Assembly (NCBI GenBank): GCA_964252015.1
Contig: CAXULW010000004.1
Coordinates: forward strand, 1-64,000
Direction of reading: 5' to 3'
Length of the DNA stretch: 64,000 bases
Source of the DNA: CAXSBR01 sp964252015
GTDB taxonomy: Bacteria; Actinomycetota; Actinomycetes; Mycobacteriales; Jatrophihabitantaceae
How positions within the stretch are numbered: the stretch's first letter is position 1; the number at the start of each line of letters is the position of its first letter. The notes beneath the pieces are model-generated. The model saw only the letters and a program-made list of their open reading frames with translations, had not been told where the DNA came from and searched no databases. Both the position numbers and the translations under genes were made by a program. Of this stretch, positions 9,589-16,212 are shown one piece after another.

Positions 9589-10713
9589 TCAGGCTCCCTT
9601 GCGCAGCCGGGGCGTGCGGAACGGGTCGAGGCCGTCCGTGACGGCCAGTTGCAACAGGGTGGCTGCGGTGTACTCGGCATCACTGTCCAGGGCGCGGCGG
9701 GCCGCGATCCCGGCGAGGACGCCGTCACCGTTGCGCCACCGCTGCCAGCCGAACAGGAACAGCGGGGCGGCGTCGTACGGGGCCGGCAGCCGGCGGCCGA
9801 GTTCGCGCCAGAGGGCTTCGCCGTCCACCCGGCCGCCTTCCACCGCCAGCCAGCAGGCGTCGCGTACCTCCGTGGTGGACAGCGCGGCCCCGAAGCGGAC
9901 CAGACGCTGGTCATCGACCACGGCCAGGGTCCGGGTGGCCGCGAACAACGCCCGGATGGCGCTGCGCCGCCGGCGGCCGCCCTCGGCGTCGACGCTGCTC
10001 ACCAGCCGCGCCTCGGCATCGAGCGCCGCCCGTAGCCGCACCCGATGCGCAGCCGGCTCGGGGGCGAGCAGTTCCACCAGATCGTGGCGGTCATCCAACG
10101 CGACCAAACCGGCGTAGGTGGCCTCGGCCGCAACCCGCGAGGTGACCCGGTCGGCCGTACCGGAGGACGCCCCGGTGAGACCGGGTGCCGCGACCAGAAC
10201 GAGATCGCCCAACGCGAGACCTTCCCGGGTGCACGCCCGGCCCGCCCGGTCGGCCGCTTCGTCGGCGAGGGCAGCGCCGGGTTCGCTGTCGACGAACACC
10301 ACCCCGACGACCGCCGTGGCACCCGAACGCCGGATGGCCATGGCGGCCCGGTAGGCGCCGTCGTCCACCGCATCCCCAGCGCGAGGATTGCCAGCGCGAG
10401 GATCCCCAGCGCGGGGATTGCCATCGGGGGCATGGCTCAGCGCTCGCGCCACCGGAGGCGACGGCGGCTCGGCCAGATCGGCGATGTCCATCCGCACCGT
10501 GATACGTACCCGGCCGCCGGTGCCGGCGATGCCGCCCGGCCCGGCTTCGATGCCGACCAGCACGACGCTGTCGCGCGGCTGGAACCCGATCAGGTACGGG
10601 ACGGCCTGGACCAGGTCGTCCGAGTGGTGCAGCCGGAGCACCGCCGGCGGGGCGTCCACGCCGCCGCGCCGGGGGGCCGATCGGCGGCTGGGCCGCGGGA
10701 GTTCGTCGTCCAT
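9589..10713 (-). CDS. DUF4192 family protein
   Basis: A 374-residue protein of the actinobacterial DUF4192 family. Its N-terminal signature is LHHSDDLVQAVPYLIGFQPR followed by DSVVLVGI. A second conserved block is near the C-terminus: PAPYDAAPLFLFGWQRWRNG then DGVLAGIAARRALD and the end motif DGLDPFRTPRL. The function is unknown in the family. Between them, a 15-bp tandem repeat codes for a small NPRAGDPRAG linker at about residues 98-112. Start ATG 10713. The 109 bp between its stop and gltD carry nothing recognisable. A pair of DnaA-box-like sequences lies 51-80 bp upstream of the start. Confidence 0.88.
   Translation of the reverse strand: MDDELPRPSRRSAPRRGGVDAPPAVLRLHHSDDLVQAVPYLIGFQPRDSVVLVGIEAGPGGIAGTGGRVRITVRMDIADLAEPPSPPVARALSHAPDGNPRAGDPRAGNPRAGDAVDDGAYRAAMAIRRSGATAVVGVVFVDSEPGAALADEAADRAGRACTREGLALGDLVLVAAPGLTGASSGTADRVTSRVAAEATYAGLVALDDRHDLVELLAPEPAAHRVRLRAALDAEARLVSSVDAEGGRRRRSAIRALFAATRTLAVVDDQRLVRFGAALSTTEVRDACWLAVEGGRVDGEALWRELGRRLPAPYDAAPLFLFGWQRWRNGDGVLAGIAARRALDSDAEYTAATLLQLAVTDGLDPFRTPRLRKGA
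10375..10419 (-). repeat. 15-bp tandem repeat inside the DUF4192 gene
   Basis: Three units of the type CCCAGCGCGAGGATT at 10375-10389, 10390-10404 and 10405-10419 (1-2 differences), then a degenerate fourth. It is in frame, and on the minus strand codes for alternating NPRAG and DPRAG pentapeptides. Confidence 0.9.
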
Positions 10714-10763
10714 GTCGACAGCTCACCGCACCGCGACGCCGCTGGAGACGGATCGAGCGCGGC

Positions 10764-10792
10764 TGTGGAAACCAGATTCACCCTGTGGACAA
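10764..10792 (+). promoter_or_regulatory. Pair of DnaA-box-like 9-mers
   Basis: TGTGGAAAC at 10764-10772 and TGTGGACAA at 10784-10792 (reverse complement TTGTCCACA, the actinobacterial DnaA-box form). They have the same orientation and are 20 bp apart, in the gap upstream of the DUF4192 gene. It could be a chance pair; it resembles part of the larger cluster near nrdR. Confidence 0.4.
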
Positions 10793-10858
10793 CCGATATC
10801 CGGCGACAAAGGTCGAAGCGGTGACGGGTTCGGTGAAACCGGCGTATGCACGTGCCGA

Positions 10859-11515
10859 TCAGGTGAGGACACCTTCGCGCCAGCGCAATGCCGCCGTGGC
10901 CAGGCCGTCAGCGGCCCGGTCGTTGCGCTCGGCCCGGTCTCGACCCTCGTCACCGTCCGCGCCGAGTGCGGCCAACTCACGCCGCCCGGTGGCCACCACC
11001 CGGAAGAACGCGGCCGCCCGCTCCAGCGCCACGGCGAAGTCGCCGCGGTAGGCGCCGGCCAGAATGGCATCGGCCAGCGCGACCATCGCCGCCGGGTCCG
11101 CGTCGTCGGCCACCCCGGCCACCACCTCGTCCGCCGGCGCGTACGGTCGCCCGGCCCGCCACAACCGGGCCACCTCGTCGGCGTTGTCCCGGCACCACGT
11201 TCGCAACAGGTAGAGCGTCCACAGCGAGCCGGGCAGGGACGCCGGTTCGGACCCTCGCCACAGTTCGGCCAGGGTGTCCAAACCGATCCGGTCGGCCAGG
11301 GTCAGGAACGGCTCCGGCCCATCGCCGGTCGCGGACAGCTCAGCCGATCGACCGGCAGACACCACCGCGGCTGCGGTCGCGGACGCGAGTTCAGCCCGGG
11401 AGGCCGGCTCAGCGGAGACAGCGCTGCCCAGGGATGCGATCAGGTCCGCGGACAGGGCCGGGCGGCGCGGACGGGGCGCCGATTCGCTCACGTCGATCCG
11501 CTCACGTCGACTCAC
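10859..11515 (-). CDS. Conserved actinobacterial protein of unknown function
   Basis: A 218-residue, probably cytosolic, alpha-helical protein that I cannot assign to a named family. The best-ordered part is GLDTLAELWRGSEPASLPGS followed by LWTLYLLRTWCRDNADEVARLW (about residues 76-120), then an Asp/Ala-rich segment and the amphipathic helix DFAVALERAAAFFRVVATGR. No catalytic motif, signal peptide or membrane segment is visible. The first 20 codons contain a degenerate repeat of CTCACGTCGA (11488-11520), so the true start may be internal, for example at or after residue 20. It is on the same strand as the DUF4192 gene, 145 bp away, and may be co-regulated with it. The codon pattern is normal for the region. 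Confidence 0.65.
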   Translation of the reverse strand: MSRRERIDVSESAPRPRRPALSADLIASLGSAVSAEPASRAELASATAAAVVSAGRSAELSATGDGPEPFLTLADRIGLDTLAELWRGSEPASLPGSLWTLYLLRTWCRDNADEVARLWRAGRPYAPADEVVAGVADDADPAAMVALADAILAGAYRGDFAVALERAAAFFRVVATGRRELAALGADGDEGRDRAERNDRAADGLATAALRWREGVLT

Positions 11516-11580
11516 TCACGTCGATCAGGATACGAGGCGCGGCGCCGAGCCCGGTCAGCTGAGCCGGACGCCCGCCAACC

Positions 11581-11610
11581 GTGACCGATATGGCGAGCGT
11601 TGGGTAGAAT
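11581..11610 (+). promoter_or_regulatory. Putative vegetative promoter of the NUDIX-yaaA pair
   Basis: GTGACC at 11581-11586 and TAGAAT at 11605-11610, separated by 18 nt, resemble SigA -35 and -10 hexamers. They are 142 bp before the first start codon of the pair. The leader contains a short direct repeat but no clear riboswitch. Confidence 0.4.
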
Positions 11611-11711
11611 GACGTACGGCGTCGGTCCGATCCATGGCCCCCGGTCCCAAAACAGCCGCTACGAGCGGCCTACCGCCGTGAGGCGACCTGGCGGGCCGGC
11701 GTCATCTCATT

Positions 11712-11746
11712 CTTCTGGTGGGTTGGTCCTTCTGGTGGGGTAGGTC
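11712..11746 (+). repeat. 17/18-bp direct repeat, two copies
   Basis: CTTCTGGTGGGTTGGTC (11712-11728) is followed directly by CTTCTGGTGGGGTAGGTC (11729-11746). It lies immediately upstream of the NUDIX start codon, where a ribosome binding site would be expected. Confidence 0.85.
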
Positions 11747-11751
11747 CACGG

Positions 11752-12681
11752 GTGCGCGGTGACGGCGACGGGTGGGTTGTCTGCGACCTCGGCCATCGCC
11801 ACTGGGGCCGCCACGGCGCCGCCGGGCTCCTCCTCGCCGATCCCGGGCGGATCGTGCTGCAACACCGCGCCCCGCGCACGCACGAAGGCGATACCTGGGG
11901 CCTGCCCGGCGGCGCCCGCGACAGCCACGAGACCGTCGTCGCCACCGCACTGCGTGAAGCGGGCGAGGAAGCGGCTATCGATCCCGCCGCCGTCGAGCCG
12001 ATCGGGCTGTCGCACGTCGATCACGGCGGCTGGAGCTACACGACGGTCGTGGCACGCACGCTGGCCACCGTGTCTCCGGTCGCGGCCAATTGGGAGAGCG
12101 AGGACGTGCGGTGGTGCGACCTGGCCGAGGTCGACCGGCTGCCGCTGCATCCCGGGTTCGCCGAGTCCTGGCCGGGGCTGCGGGAAGCGACCCGTCCGAT
12201 CCGGATCGTGGTGGACATGGCCAACGTCGTCGGCTCCCGCCCGGACGGCTGGTGGCATGACCGCGCCGGTGCGAACGCCCGGCTAAGAGAGCGCATCGCG
12301 GCCGTTTCCCGACACGGACTCGACGCCGCGCAGCTCCCTGTCGGTGCCGTCGCGGGCAGCGTCACCACCATCTTCGCGACCTGGGTGCTGGTCATGGAAG
12401 GCGTCGCCCGCACGCTCGGGCGCGACGCGGACGGCGCCGGACCTGCGCGCGGCTACGTCTCGACGGTGGCCGCGCCCGGGTCGGGCGACGACGAAATCGT
12501 GGCCCGCGCGGGCGACGCGGCCGACTGGACGACGGTCGTCGTCACCAGTGATCGTGAGCTGCGGGCCCGTCTGGGCGCTGCCGTCAGCGTCGGGCCACAG
12601 TGGCTCTTGACGCTGCTCGACGACCATGACGAGCTCGACGACCACGACGACGGAGCCGCCCTGGGCGAGCTGGACGGCTGA
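11752..12681 (+). CDS. NUDIX hydrolase fused to a NYN/PIN-like nuclease domain
   Basis: A 309-residue two-domain protein. The N-terminal NUDIX domain (about 20-140) has the box GGARDSHETVVATALREAGEEA at 53-74; the REAGEE acidic residues that hold Mg2+ are intact, while the usual following G is A. This type of domain cleaves nucleoside diphosphate derivatives. From about residue 148 a second domain starts with RIVVDMANVVGSRPDGWWHD (D155, N158), then GDDEIV (245-250) and VVVTSDRELRARL with D267. This is the spaced set of Asp residues seen in NYN/YacP-like PIN-fold nucleases. It is known as an actinobacterial domain pairing, but the substrate is not. Start GTG 11752. The yaaA gene starts 3 bp after its stop. 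The very acidic tail (DDHDELDDHDDG) is unusual. Confidence 0.82.
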   Translation: MRGDGDGWVVCDLGHRHWGRHGAAGLLLADPGRIVLQHRAPRTHEGDTWGLPGGARDSHETVVATALREAGEEAAIDPAAVEPIGLSHVDHGGWSYTTVVARTLATVSPVAANWESEDVRWCDLAEVDRLPLHPGFAESWPGLREATRPIRIVVDMANVVGSRPDGWWHDRAGANARLRERIAAVSRHGLDAAQLPVGAVAGSVTTIFATWVLVMEGVARTLGRDADGAGPARGYVSTVAAPGSGDDEIVARAGDAADWTTVVVTSDRELRARLGAAVSVGPQWLLTLLDDHDELDDHDDGAALGELDG

Positions 12682-12684
12682 GAC

Positions 12685-13476
12685 GTGCGGATCCTGCTGC
12701 CGCCGAGTGAGGGCAAGAGCTCGGGCGGGGACGGCCCACCGCTGAGCGAGCTGGGCTTCGGGCCAGGCCCGGTCGGGCGCCATCGGATGCGCCTGTGCAC
12801 CGCCGTGGAGCGCACGGCCACCCGCACCCGCCGCACGGCTGTGACCGCGTTTGCTCTGCCCGAGGCCGTGGCGGACGCGGCGATCGCCGCCAACGCCGTC
12901 GTCACCACGAGCCCGACCCGACCCGCGCTGGACCGCTACGCCGGTGTCGTCTTCGACGGCCTGCGGGTCGCCACGATGACCACCGCGCAGCGGGCGGCGG
13001 CCGACGAGCACATCGTCGTCTTCTCGGGCCTGTTCGGCGCTGTGGGCGGCAGCGATCCCGTCCCCGAGTACCGCGTCCCGGCGGCGAGCGTGTTGCCGCG
13101 CATCGGTCTCGTCGGCGCCTCGTGGCGACCGGTGCTCACCGCGACGTTGCCGGCCCGCCTCGGTGCCGGCCTGACGGTCGACCTGCGCTCCATCGACTAC
13201 GCGGCCATGTGGCGCGCCCCGAAAACCCTCGGCACGGTCAGCGTGCGGATCCTGACCGAGATGCCGGACGGCCGGTTGATGGTCGTCAGTTACGTGTCCA
13301 AGCTGGCCAAGGGCCGGTTGGCCCGGGCGCTGATCGAACGGGCCGCGGCCGGGGAACCTGCCGTCCGGCCCGCCGACGTGGTGCGGACGTGGATCGAGAG
13401 CGGGCTCGGTCTGCCGGCGCCCGGGACGCCGGCCACGGCCGGGCGGCTCGAGCTCATCACCGCGCCGACGGGCTGA
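12685..13476 (+). CDS. yaaA: YaaA/UPF0246 peroxide-stress protein
   Basis: A 263-residue protein with the N-terminal YaaA signature MRILLPPSEGKS, central SPTRPALDRYAGVVFDGL, HIVVFSGLFGAV and DPVPEYRV, and the C-terminal KTLGTVSVRILTEMPDGRLM. YaaA family proteins bind DNA and limit iron-dependent oxidative damage in E. coli; the actinobacterial members are of similar length. GTG 12685 starts 3 bp after the NUDIX-NYN stop, so the two are translated from one transcript, which fits a shared role in oxidative damage (nucleotide-pool cleaning and peroxide stress). That link is inference. The 3' end overlaps the convergent DUF6457 gene by 20 bp. Confidence 0.9.
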   Translation: MRILLPPSEGKSSGGDGPPLSELGFGPGPVGRHRMRLCTAVERTATRTRRTAVTAFALPEAVADAAIAANAVVTTSPTRPALDRYAGVVFDGLRVATMTTAQRAAADEHIVVFSGLFGAVGGSDPVPEYRVPAASVLPRIGLVGASWRPVLTATLPARLGAGLTVDLRSIDYAAMWRAPKTLGTVSVRILTEMPDGRLMVVSYVSKLAKGRLARALIERAAAGEPAVRPADVVRTWIESGLGLPAPGTPATAGRLELITAPTG

Positions 13477-13729
13477 CCTCGTCTGAACTCGGCAGTACCC
13501 GCCGCACCGCCGCCACCGCGTCGGCCATGGTCATACCCCGCCCGAGCGCCACCCCGAGCAGGAACGTGGTCAGCGGAGCGGCCGGTCGGGCCACCCCGTG
13601 GGCGGCGTCCCGGGCCACGTCGAGCAGCTCGGCCCGCAACCCGGCCAGGTCACCAAACGTGCTGAGGTCAAGGTCGAGTGACGCGGCGGCGGTCTGCAGC
13701 CATTCATCGAGGGTCATGGGAAGGGCCAT
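13457..13729 (-). CDS. DUF6457 small protein beside molybdopterin genes
   Basis: A 90-residue acidic, helical protein. The stretch MTLDEWLQTAAASLDLDLST and LTTFLLGVALGRG fit the small DUF6457 family, which in actinobacteria accompanies a mobA-like gene and fdhD. It presumably assists molybdenum cofactor or formate dehydrogenase maturation, but there is no direct evidence. The start is ATG 13729 or ATG 13717 (MTLDEW), and neither has a clear ribosome binding site. A much longer open frame to 14143 runs through the antisense of a pseudogene and is not credible. mobA lies on the same strand, but 498 bp of decayed opposite-strand sequence now separates them. Confidence 0.75.
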   Translation of the reverse strand: MALPMTLDEWLQTAAASLDLDLSTFGDLAGLRAELLDVARDAAHGVARPAAPLTTFLLGVALGRGMTMADAVAAVRRVLPSSDEVSPSAR

Positions 13730-13765
13730 GGGGCCACTCCACCACGGCGGCGGCCCCGCTGGGTC

Positions 13766-14197
13766 CAACGCGGCCCTGTTCGCCAACAACGTCACGGCGA
13801 TGTACAACGTGTTCACCGCAGCCATCGCCGCCGGTGCCACAACATCGTGTGGGCTTCCAGCGAGACCACCTTGGGCCCGCCGTTCGACGTCCCTCGCCCT
13901 ACATCCCGGTCGACGAGAACTACCCGGCCCGTCCGGAGAGCGGCTACTCCCGCCGCAAACACGTAGCGGAGCAGATCGCCGAGCAGTTGTGCCGTTGGCG
14001 TCCCGACCTGAACATGATCGGACTGCGGTTCTGCCGACACGGTGATGAGCCGTCCCGCGCTCGAACTCGCGGGCGAGGTGTTTCCCGATGTGGAAGTGCG
14101 CGAAGGAACTCACCGAACACGAGGCGTTGCTCTCCATCGACAAGGCCGGCGCGTGTTGGGATACGAGCCGGAGTTCACCTGGCGCAACCAGGTCTGA
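13766..14197 (+). pseudogene. Decayed NAD-dependent epimerase/dehydratase gene
   Basis: Joining reading frames restores a typical short-chain sugar epimerase C-terminal half. NNVTAMYNVFTAAIAAGA lies at about 13784-13837; HNIVWASSETTLGPPFDV at 13838-13891 is in another frame. A third frame, 13904-14035, reads YIPVDENYPARPESGYS then RKHVAEQIAEQLCRW and NMIGLRF. FPDVEVRE follows at 14081, ELTEHEALLSIDKA at about 14106, and GYEPEFTWRNQV ending in TGA at 14195-14197. At least five frame changes occur in 430 bp, and the N-terminal Rossmann half with GxxGxxG is missing. It cannot make the enzyme. It sits between mobA and DUF6457 on the opposite strand, as a remnant of an insertion or an old neighbour. 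Confidence 0.88.
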
Positions 14198-14227
14198 GTC
14201 AAACCCCGGTGGAAACCCGGCCGTGAA

Positions 14228-14836
14228 TCAGCGGCGAGGGTGGGAACCGGCGTCGGCGTCGGTGGCGACCCAGGCCCGCGCCTGGGCCAACTGCGCGGGC
14301 GTGTCGCAGTCCCACCACGGCGGAGGCGCGCCGTCGAGCGCCACCCGCCGAACCGAGACATCCCGATATACCGACCGTAAGGACCGTCCTACCGTAGGAG
14401 CGGCGGCGAGCGCGTGCTGCAGCACGGCCGTCGGCCACACCGCCAGCAGGTACTGGTCGTGGCCCTGGTCGTCCACGGCGACAGCGACGGCGACCGGAGC
14501 CGCCCGGGCCGCGCCCCGCAACCGCGCCAGCGCCGCCGGGGTGAGGAACGGCAGATCGCCCGCGACCACGGCCACGAACGGTGCCTCCACTGCGGCGACG
14601 CCGGCAGCCAGGGCGCTCGCCGGTCCCCCGCCCGGGGGATCCTCGCGGGTCCAGACGTCCACCGCCGCCGTCTCCGTCCGCGGGCCGACCGCAATGACCC
14701 GCCCGGCCCCGACGAGCGCCGCAACGACCCGGTCCAGCAGGCTGCGTCCGCCCACTTCCAGCGCCGGTTTGGGCGCCCCGTCCATCCGCCGCGAAGCCCC
14801 ACCGGTGAGGACGATGGCGTCCCACTCCGCGGGCAC
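14228..14836 (-). CDS. mobA: Molybdenum cofactor guanylyltransferase-like NTP transferase
   Basis: A 202-residue nucleotidyltransferase-fold protein. The N-terminal loop LTGGASRRMDGAPKPALEVG (residues 11-30) is the LxGGxSxRMGxxK nucleotide-binding motif of MobA with D for G. VAVVAGDLPFL carries the metal-binding Asp, and the C-terminal CDTPAQLAQARAW matches the MobA end motif (DxDTPxDL). It transfers GMP from GTP to molybdopterin to form the bis-MGD cofactor used by formate dehydrogenases and nitrate reductases. The next gene, fdhD, starts the same maturation pathway, with only 3 bp between its stop and the mobA start. The length equals the family's usual size. Related CoF/MocA transferases cannot be fully excluded. 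Confidence 0.85.
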   Translation of the reverse strand: MPAEWDAIVLTGGASRRMDGAPKPALEVGGRSLLDRVVAALVGAGRVIAVGPRTETAAVDVWTREDPPGGGPASALAAGVAAVEAPFVAVVAGDLPFLTPAALARLRGAARAAPVAVAVAVDDQGHDQYLLAVWPTAVLQHALAAAPTVGRSLRSVYRDVSVRRVALDGAPPPWWDCDTPAQLAQARAWVATDADAGSHPRR

Positions 14837-14839
14837 CGC

Positions 14840-15694
14840 TCAGGCCCGGATGCGGTCGGGGTGGGTGTACACGTTGGCCTTGCGTCCGCGCAGGAAACCG
14901 ACCAGGGTGACGCCGAACCGGTCGGCGAGCGACACGGCCAGCGACGACGGCGCCGACACCCCGGCCACGATCGGCACCCCGGCCGCGACCGCCTTCTGCA
15001 CGATCTCGAACGACGTCCGCCCGCTGACCATGAGCACGGCTGGGCCGACGGGAACGGCCGCGTGCAGCACGGTGTGGCCGAACACCTTGTCCACGGCGTT
15101 GTGCCGCCCGACGTCCTCCCGGGCCACCACGACGTCGCCGGCCAGAGACATCAGCCCGGCCGCGTGCAGCCCCCCCGTGCGTTCGAAGACCCGTTGCGCG
15201 CCGCGAAGTCGCTCGGGCAGCGCGTAGAGCGTCTCGATATCAAGGGCGCATTCCACCGAGATCGTCGCGAGGTGCACCTCGAGCGCGTCGATGCTCGCCT
15301 TCCCGCACACCCCGCAGGCGCTGGACGTGTACCCGTGCCGGTCGAGCGTGTCCGGTTCGGGCAGGACCGGCGACCGCAGCGCGGCCGTGACCACGTTGTA
15401 CTGCTGCTCAGCGGTGACGTCCAGGTCCGTGCAGTAGTCCACTCGGACCAGGTCGTCCACACCTGTGATCACGCCTTCGGCCAGCAGGTACCCGGCTGCC
15501 AGTTCGAAGTCGTGCCCGGGCGTACGCATCGTGACCGCCACGGTGCGCCGGGCCGAACCAGCGCTCAGCCGGATCTCCAGGGGCTCCTCGGTCGCCACGT
15601 CGTCGCGGCGGAACACGTCACGGCGGCCGTCCGCGCCGTCCTCGATCACCCGCACCCGGGCACGCACGGACGGGCCGGGTCGCGCGTCGGCCAT
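14840..15694 (-). CDS. fdhD: Formate dehydrogenase accessory sulfurtransferase FdhD
   Basis: A 284-residue FdhD. The family's catalytic CxxC is C127-C130 in SACGVCGKAS. Other conserved blocks are RTPGHDFELAAGYLLAEGVI (about 58-77), VAREDVGRHNAVDKVFGHTV and SGRTSFEIVQKAVAAGVPIV. FdhD passes sulfur from a cysteine desulfurase to bis-MGD, which activates formate dehydrogenase. The start is ATG 15694 because GGGAGGA stands 5 nt upstream; the open frame beyond it to 15847 only translates the 16-bp tandem repeat. It is first gene of the fdhD-mobA-(DUF6457) run. No formate dehydrogenase structural gene is in the window. Confidence 0.95.
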   Translation of the reverse strand: MADARPGPSVRARVRVIEDGADGRRDVFRRDDVATEEPLEIRLSAGSARRTVAVTMRTPGHDFELAAGYLLAEGVITGVDDLVRVDYCTDLDVTAEQQYNVVTAALRSPVLPEPDTLDRHGYTSSACGVCGKASIDALEVHLATISVECALDIETLYALPERLRGAQRVFERTGGLHAAGLMSLAGDVVVAREDVGRHNAVDKVFGHTVLHAAVPVGPAVLMVSGRTSFEIVQKAVAAGVPIVAGVSAPSSLAVSLADRFGVTLVGFLRGRKANVYTHPDRIRA

Positions 15695-15728
15695 CCGTCC
15701 TCCCCTGCCGAGCAGCAACACCGTTGCG

Positions 15729-15850
15729 GCTGCATCGTCGTTGAGCTGCATCGTCGTTGAGCTGCATCGTCGTTGAGCTGCATCGTCGTTGAGCTGCATC
15801 GTCGTGCAGCTGCACCGCCGTTGAGCTGCGCAGGCGTGCAGCTGCATAGT
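15729..15850 (-). repeat. 16-bp tandem repeat upstream of fdhD
   Basis: The unit GCTGCATCGTCGTTGA is perfect at 15729-15744, 15745-15760, 15761-15776 and 15777-15792. It then degenerates in three further copies (15793-15840, with CAGCTG palindromes such as GTGCAGCTGCAC) and a partial eighth to about 15850. It fills the gap between divergent fdhD and the NfeD-like gene, 34 bp upstream of the fdhD start. Confidence 0.97.
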
Positions 15851-15903
15851 CCCCGGCGAGCCTACGAGGCGCTTCGGCGCAGCCGCAGTGGCAAGATCGA
15901 GGA

Positions 15904-16155
15904 ATGACCAAGTCGCCCATTCCGGACCGGGCCGGCGACTCCCCGATCGGGTGCATCGGCACGCTGCTGGTGGCCACCCGGGGTGCGCACGGTCCGGGTG
16001 AGGTGCTGGTGAAGATCCGCGGCGGCCGGGAGACGTATCTGGCCTACTCTGACCAGCCGATGGCCTGTGGTGAGACCGTCCTCGTCGTCGGGGCGGCGGA
16101 ACACCGCCAGGTCACCGTGGTGGCCTGGACCGACCCGTTCCCCCCGGCAACCTGA
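15904..16155 (+). CDS. Short NfeD-like protein (OB-fold domain only)
   Basis: An 83-residue protein resembling just the soluble C-terminal OB-fold domain of NfeD: PIGCIGTLLVATRGAHGPGE, then VLVKIRGGRETYLAYSDQPM and GETVLVVGAAEHRQVTVVAW. No transmembrane helix or protease domain is present, unlike full NfeD proteins. The flotillin gene starts 57 bp downstream on the same strand. NfeD and flotillin/SPFH genes are paired in many genomes, which supports the call. It probably acts as a soluble partner of the flotillin assembly. Start ATG 15904. The upstream side holds a 16-bp tandem repeat shared with divergent fdhD. Confidence 0.78.
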   Translation: MTKSPIPDRAGDSPIGCIGTLLVATRGAHGPGEVLVKIRGGRETYLAYSDQPMACGETVLVVGAAEHRQVTVVAWTDPFPPAT

Positions 16156-16212
16156 GCCGACCATCCACCACCGACCGACTACGACGACCTACCGCGCCAA
16201 CGAGAGAAGGCC

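Noticed and set aside
13457..14143. 228-codon version of the DUF6457 gene
   Set aside because: The extra N-terminus is the antisense of the epimerase pseudogene and has no similarity to the family.
15729..15850. Repeats considered as a CRISPR array
   Set aside because: Units are 16 bp and contiguous without spacers, and no cas gene is present.
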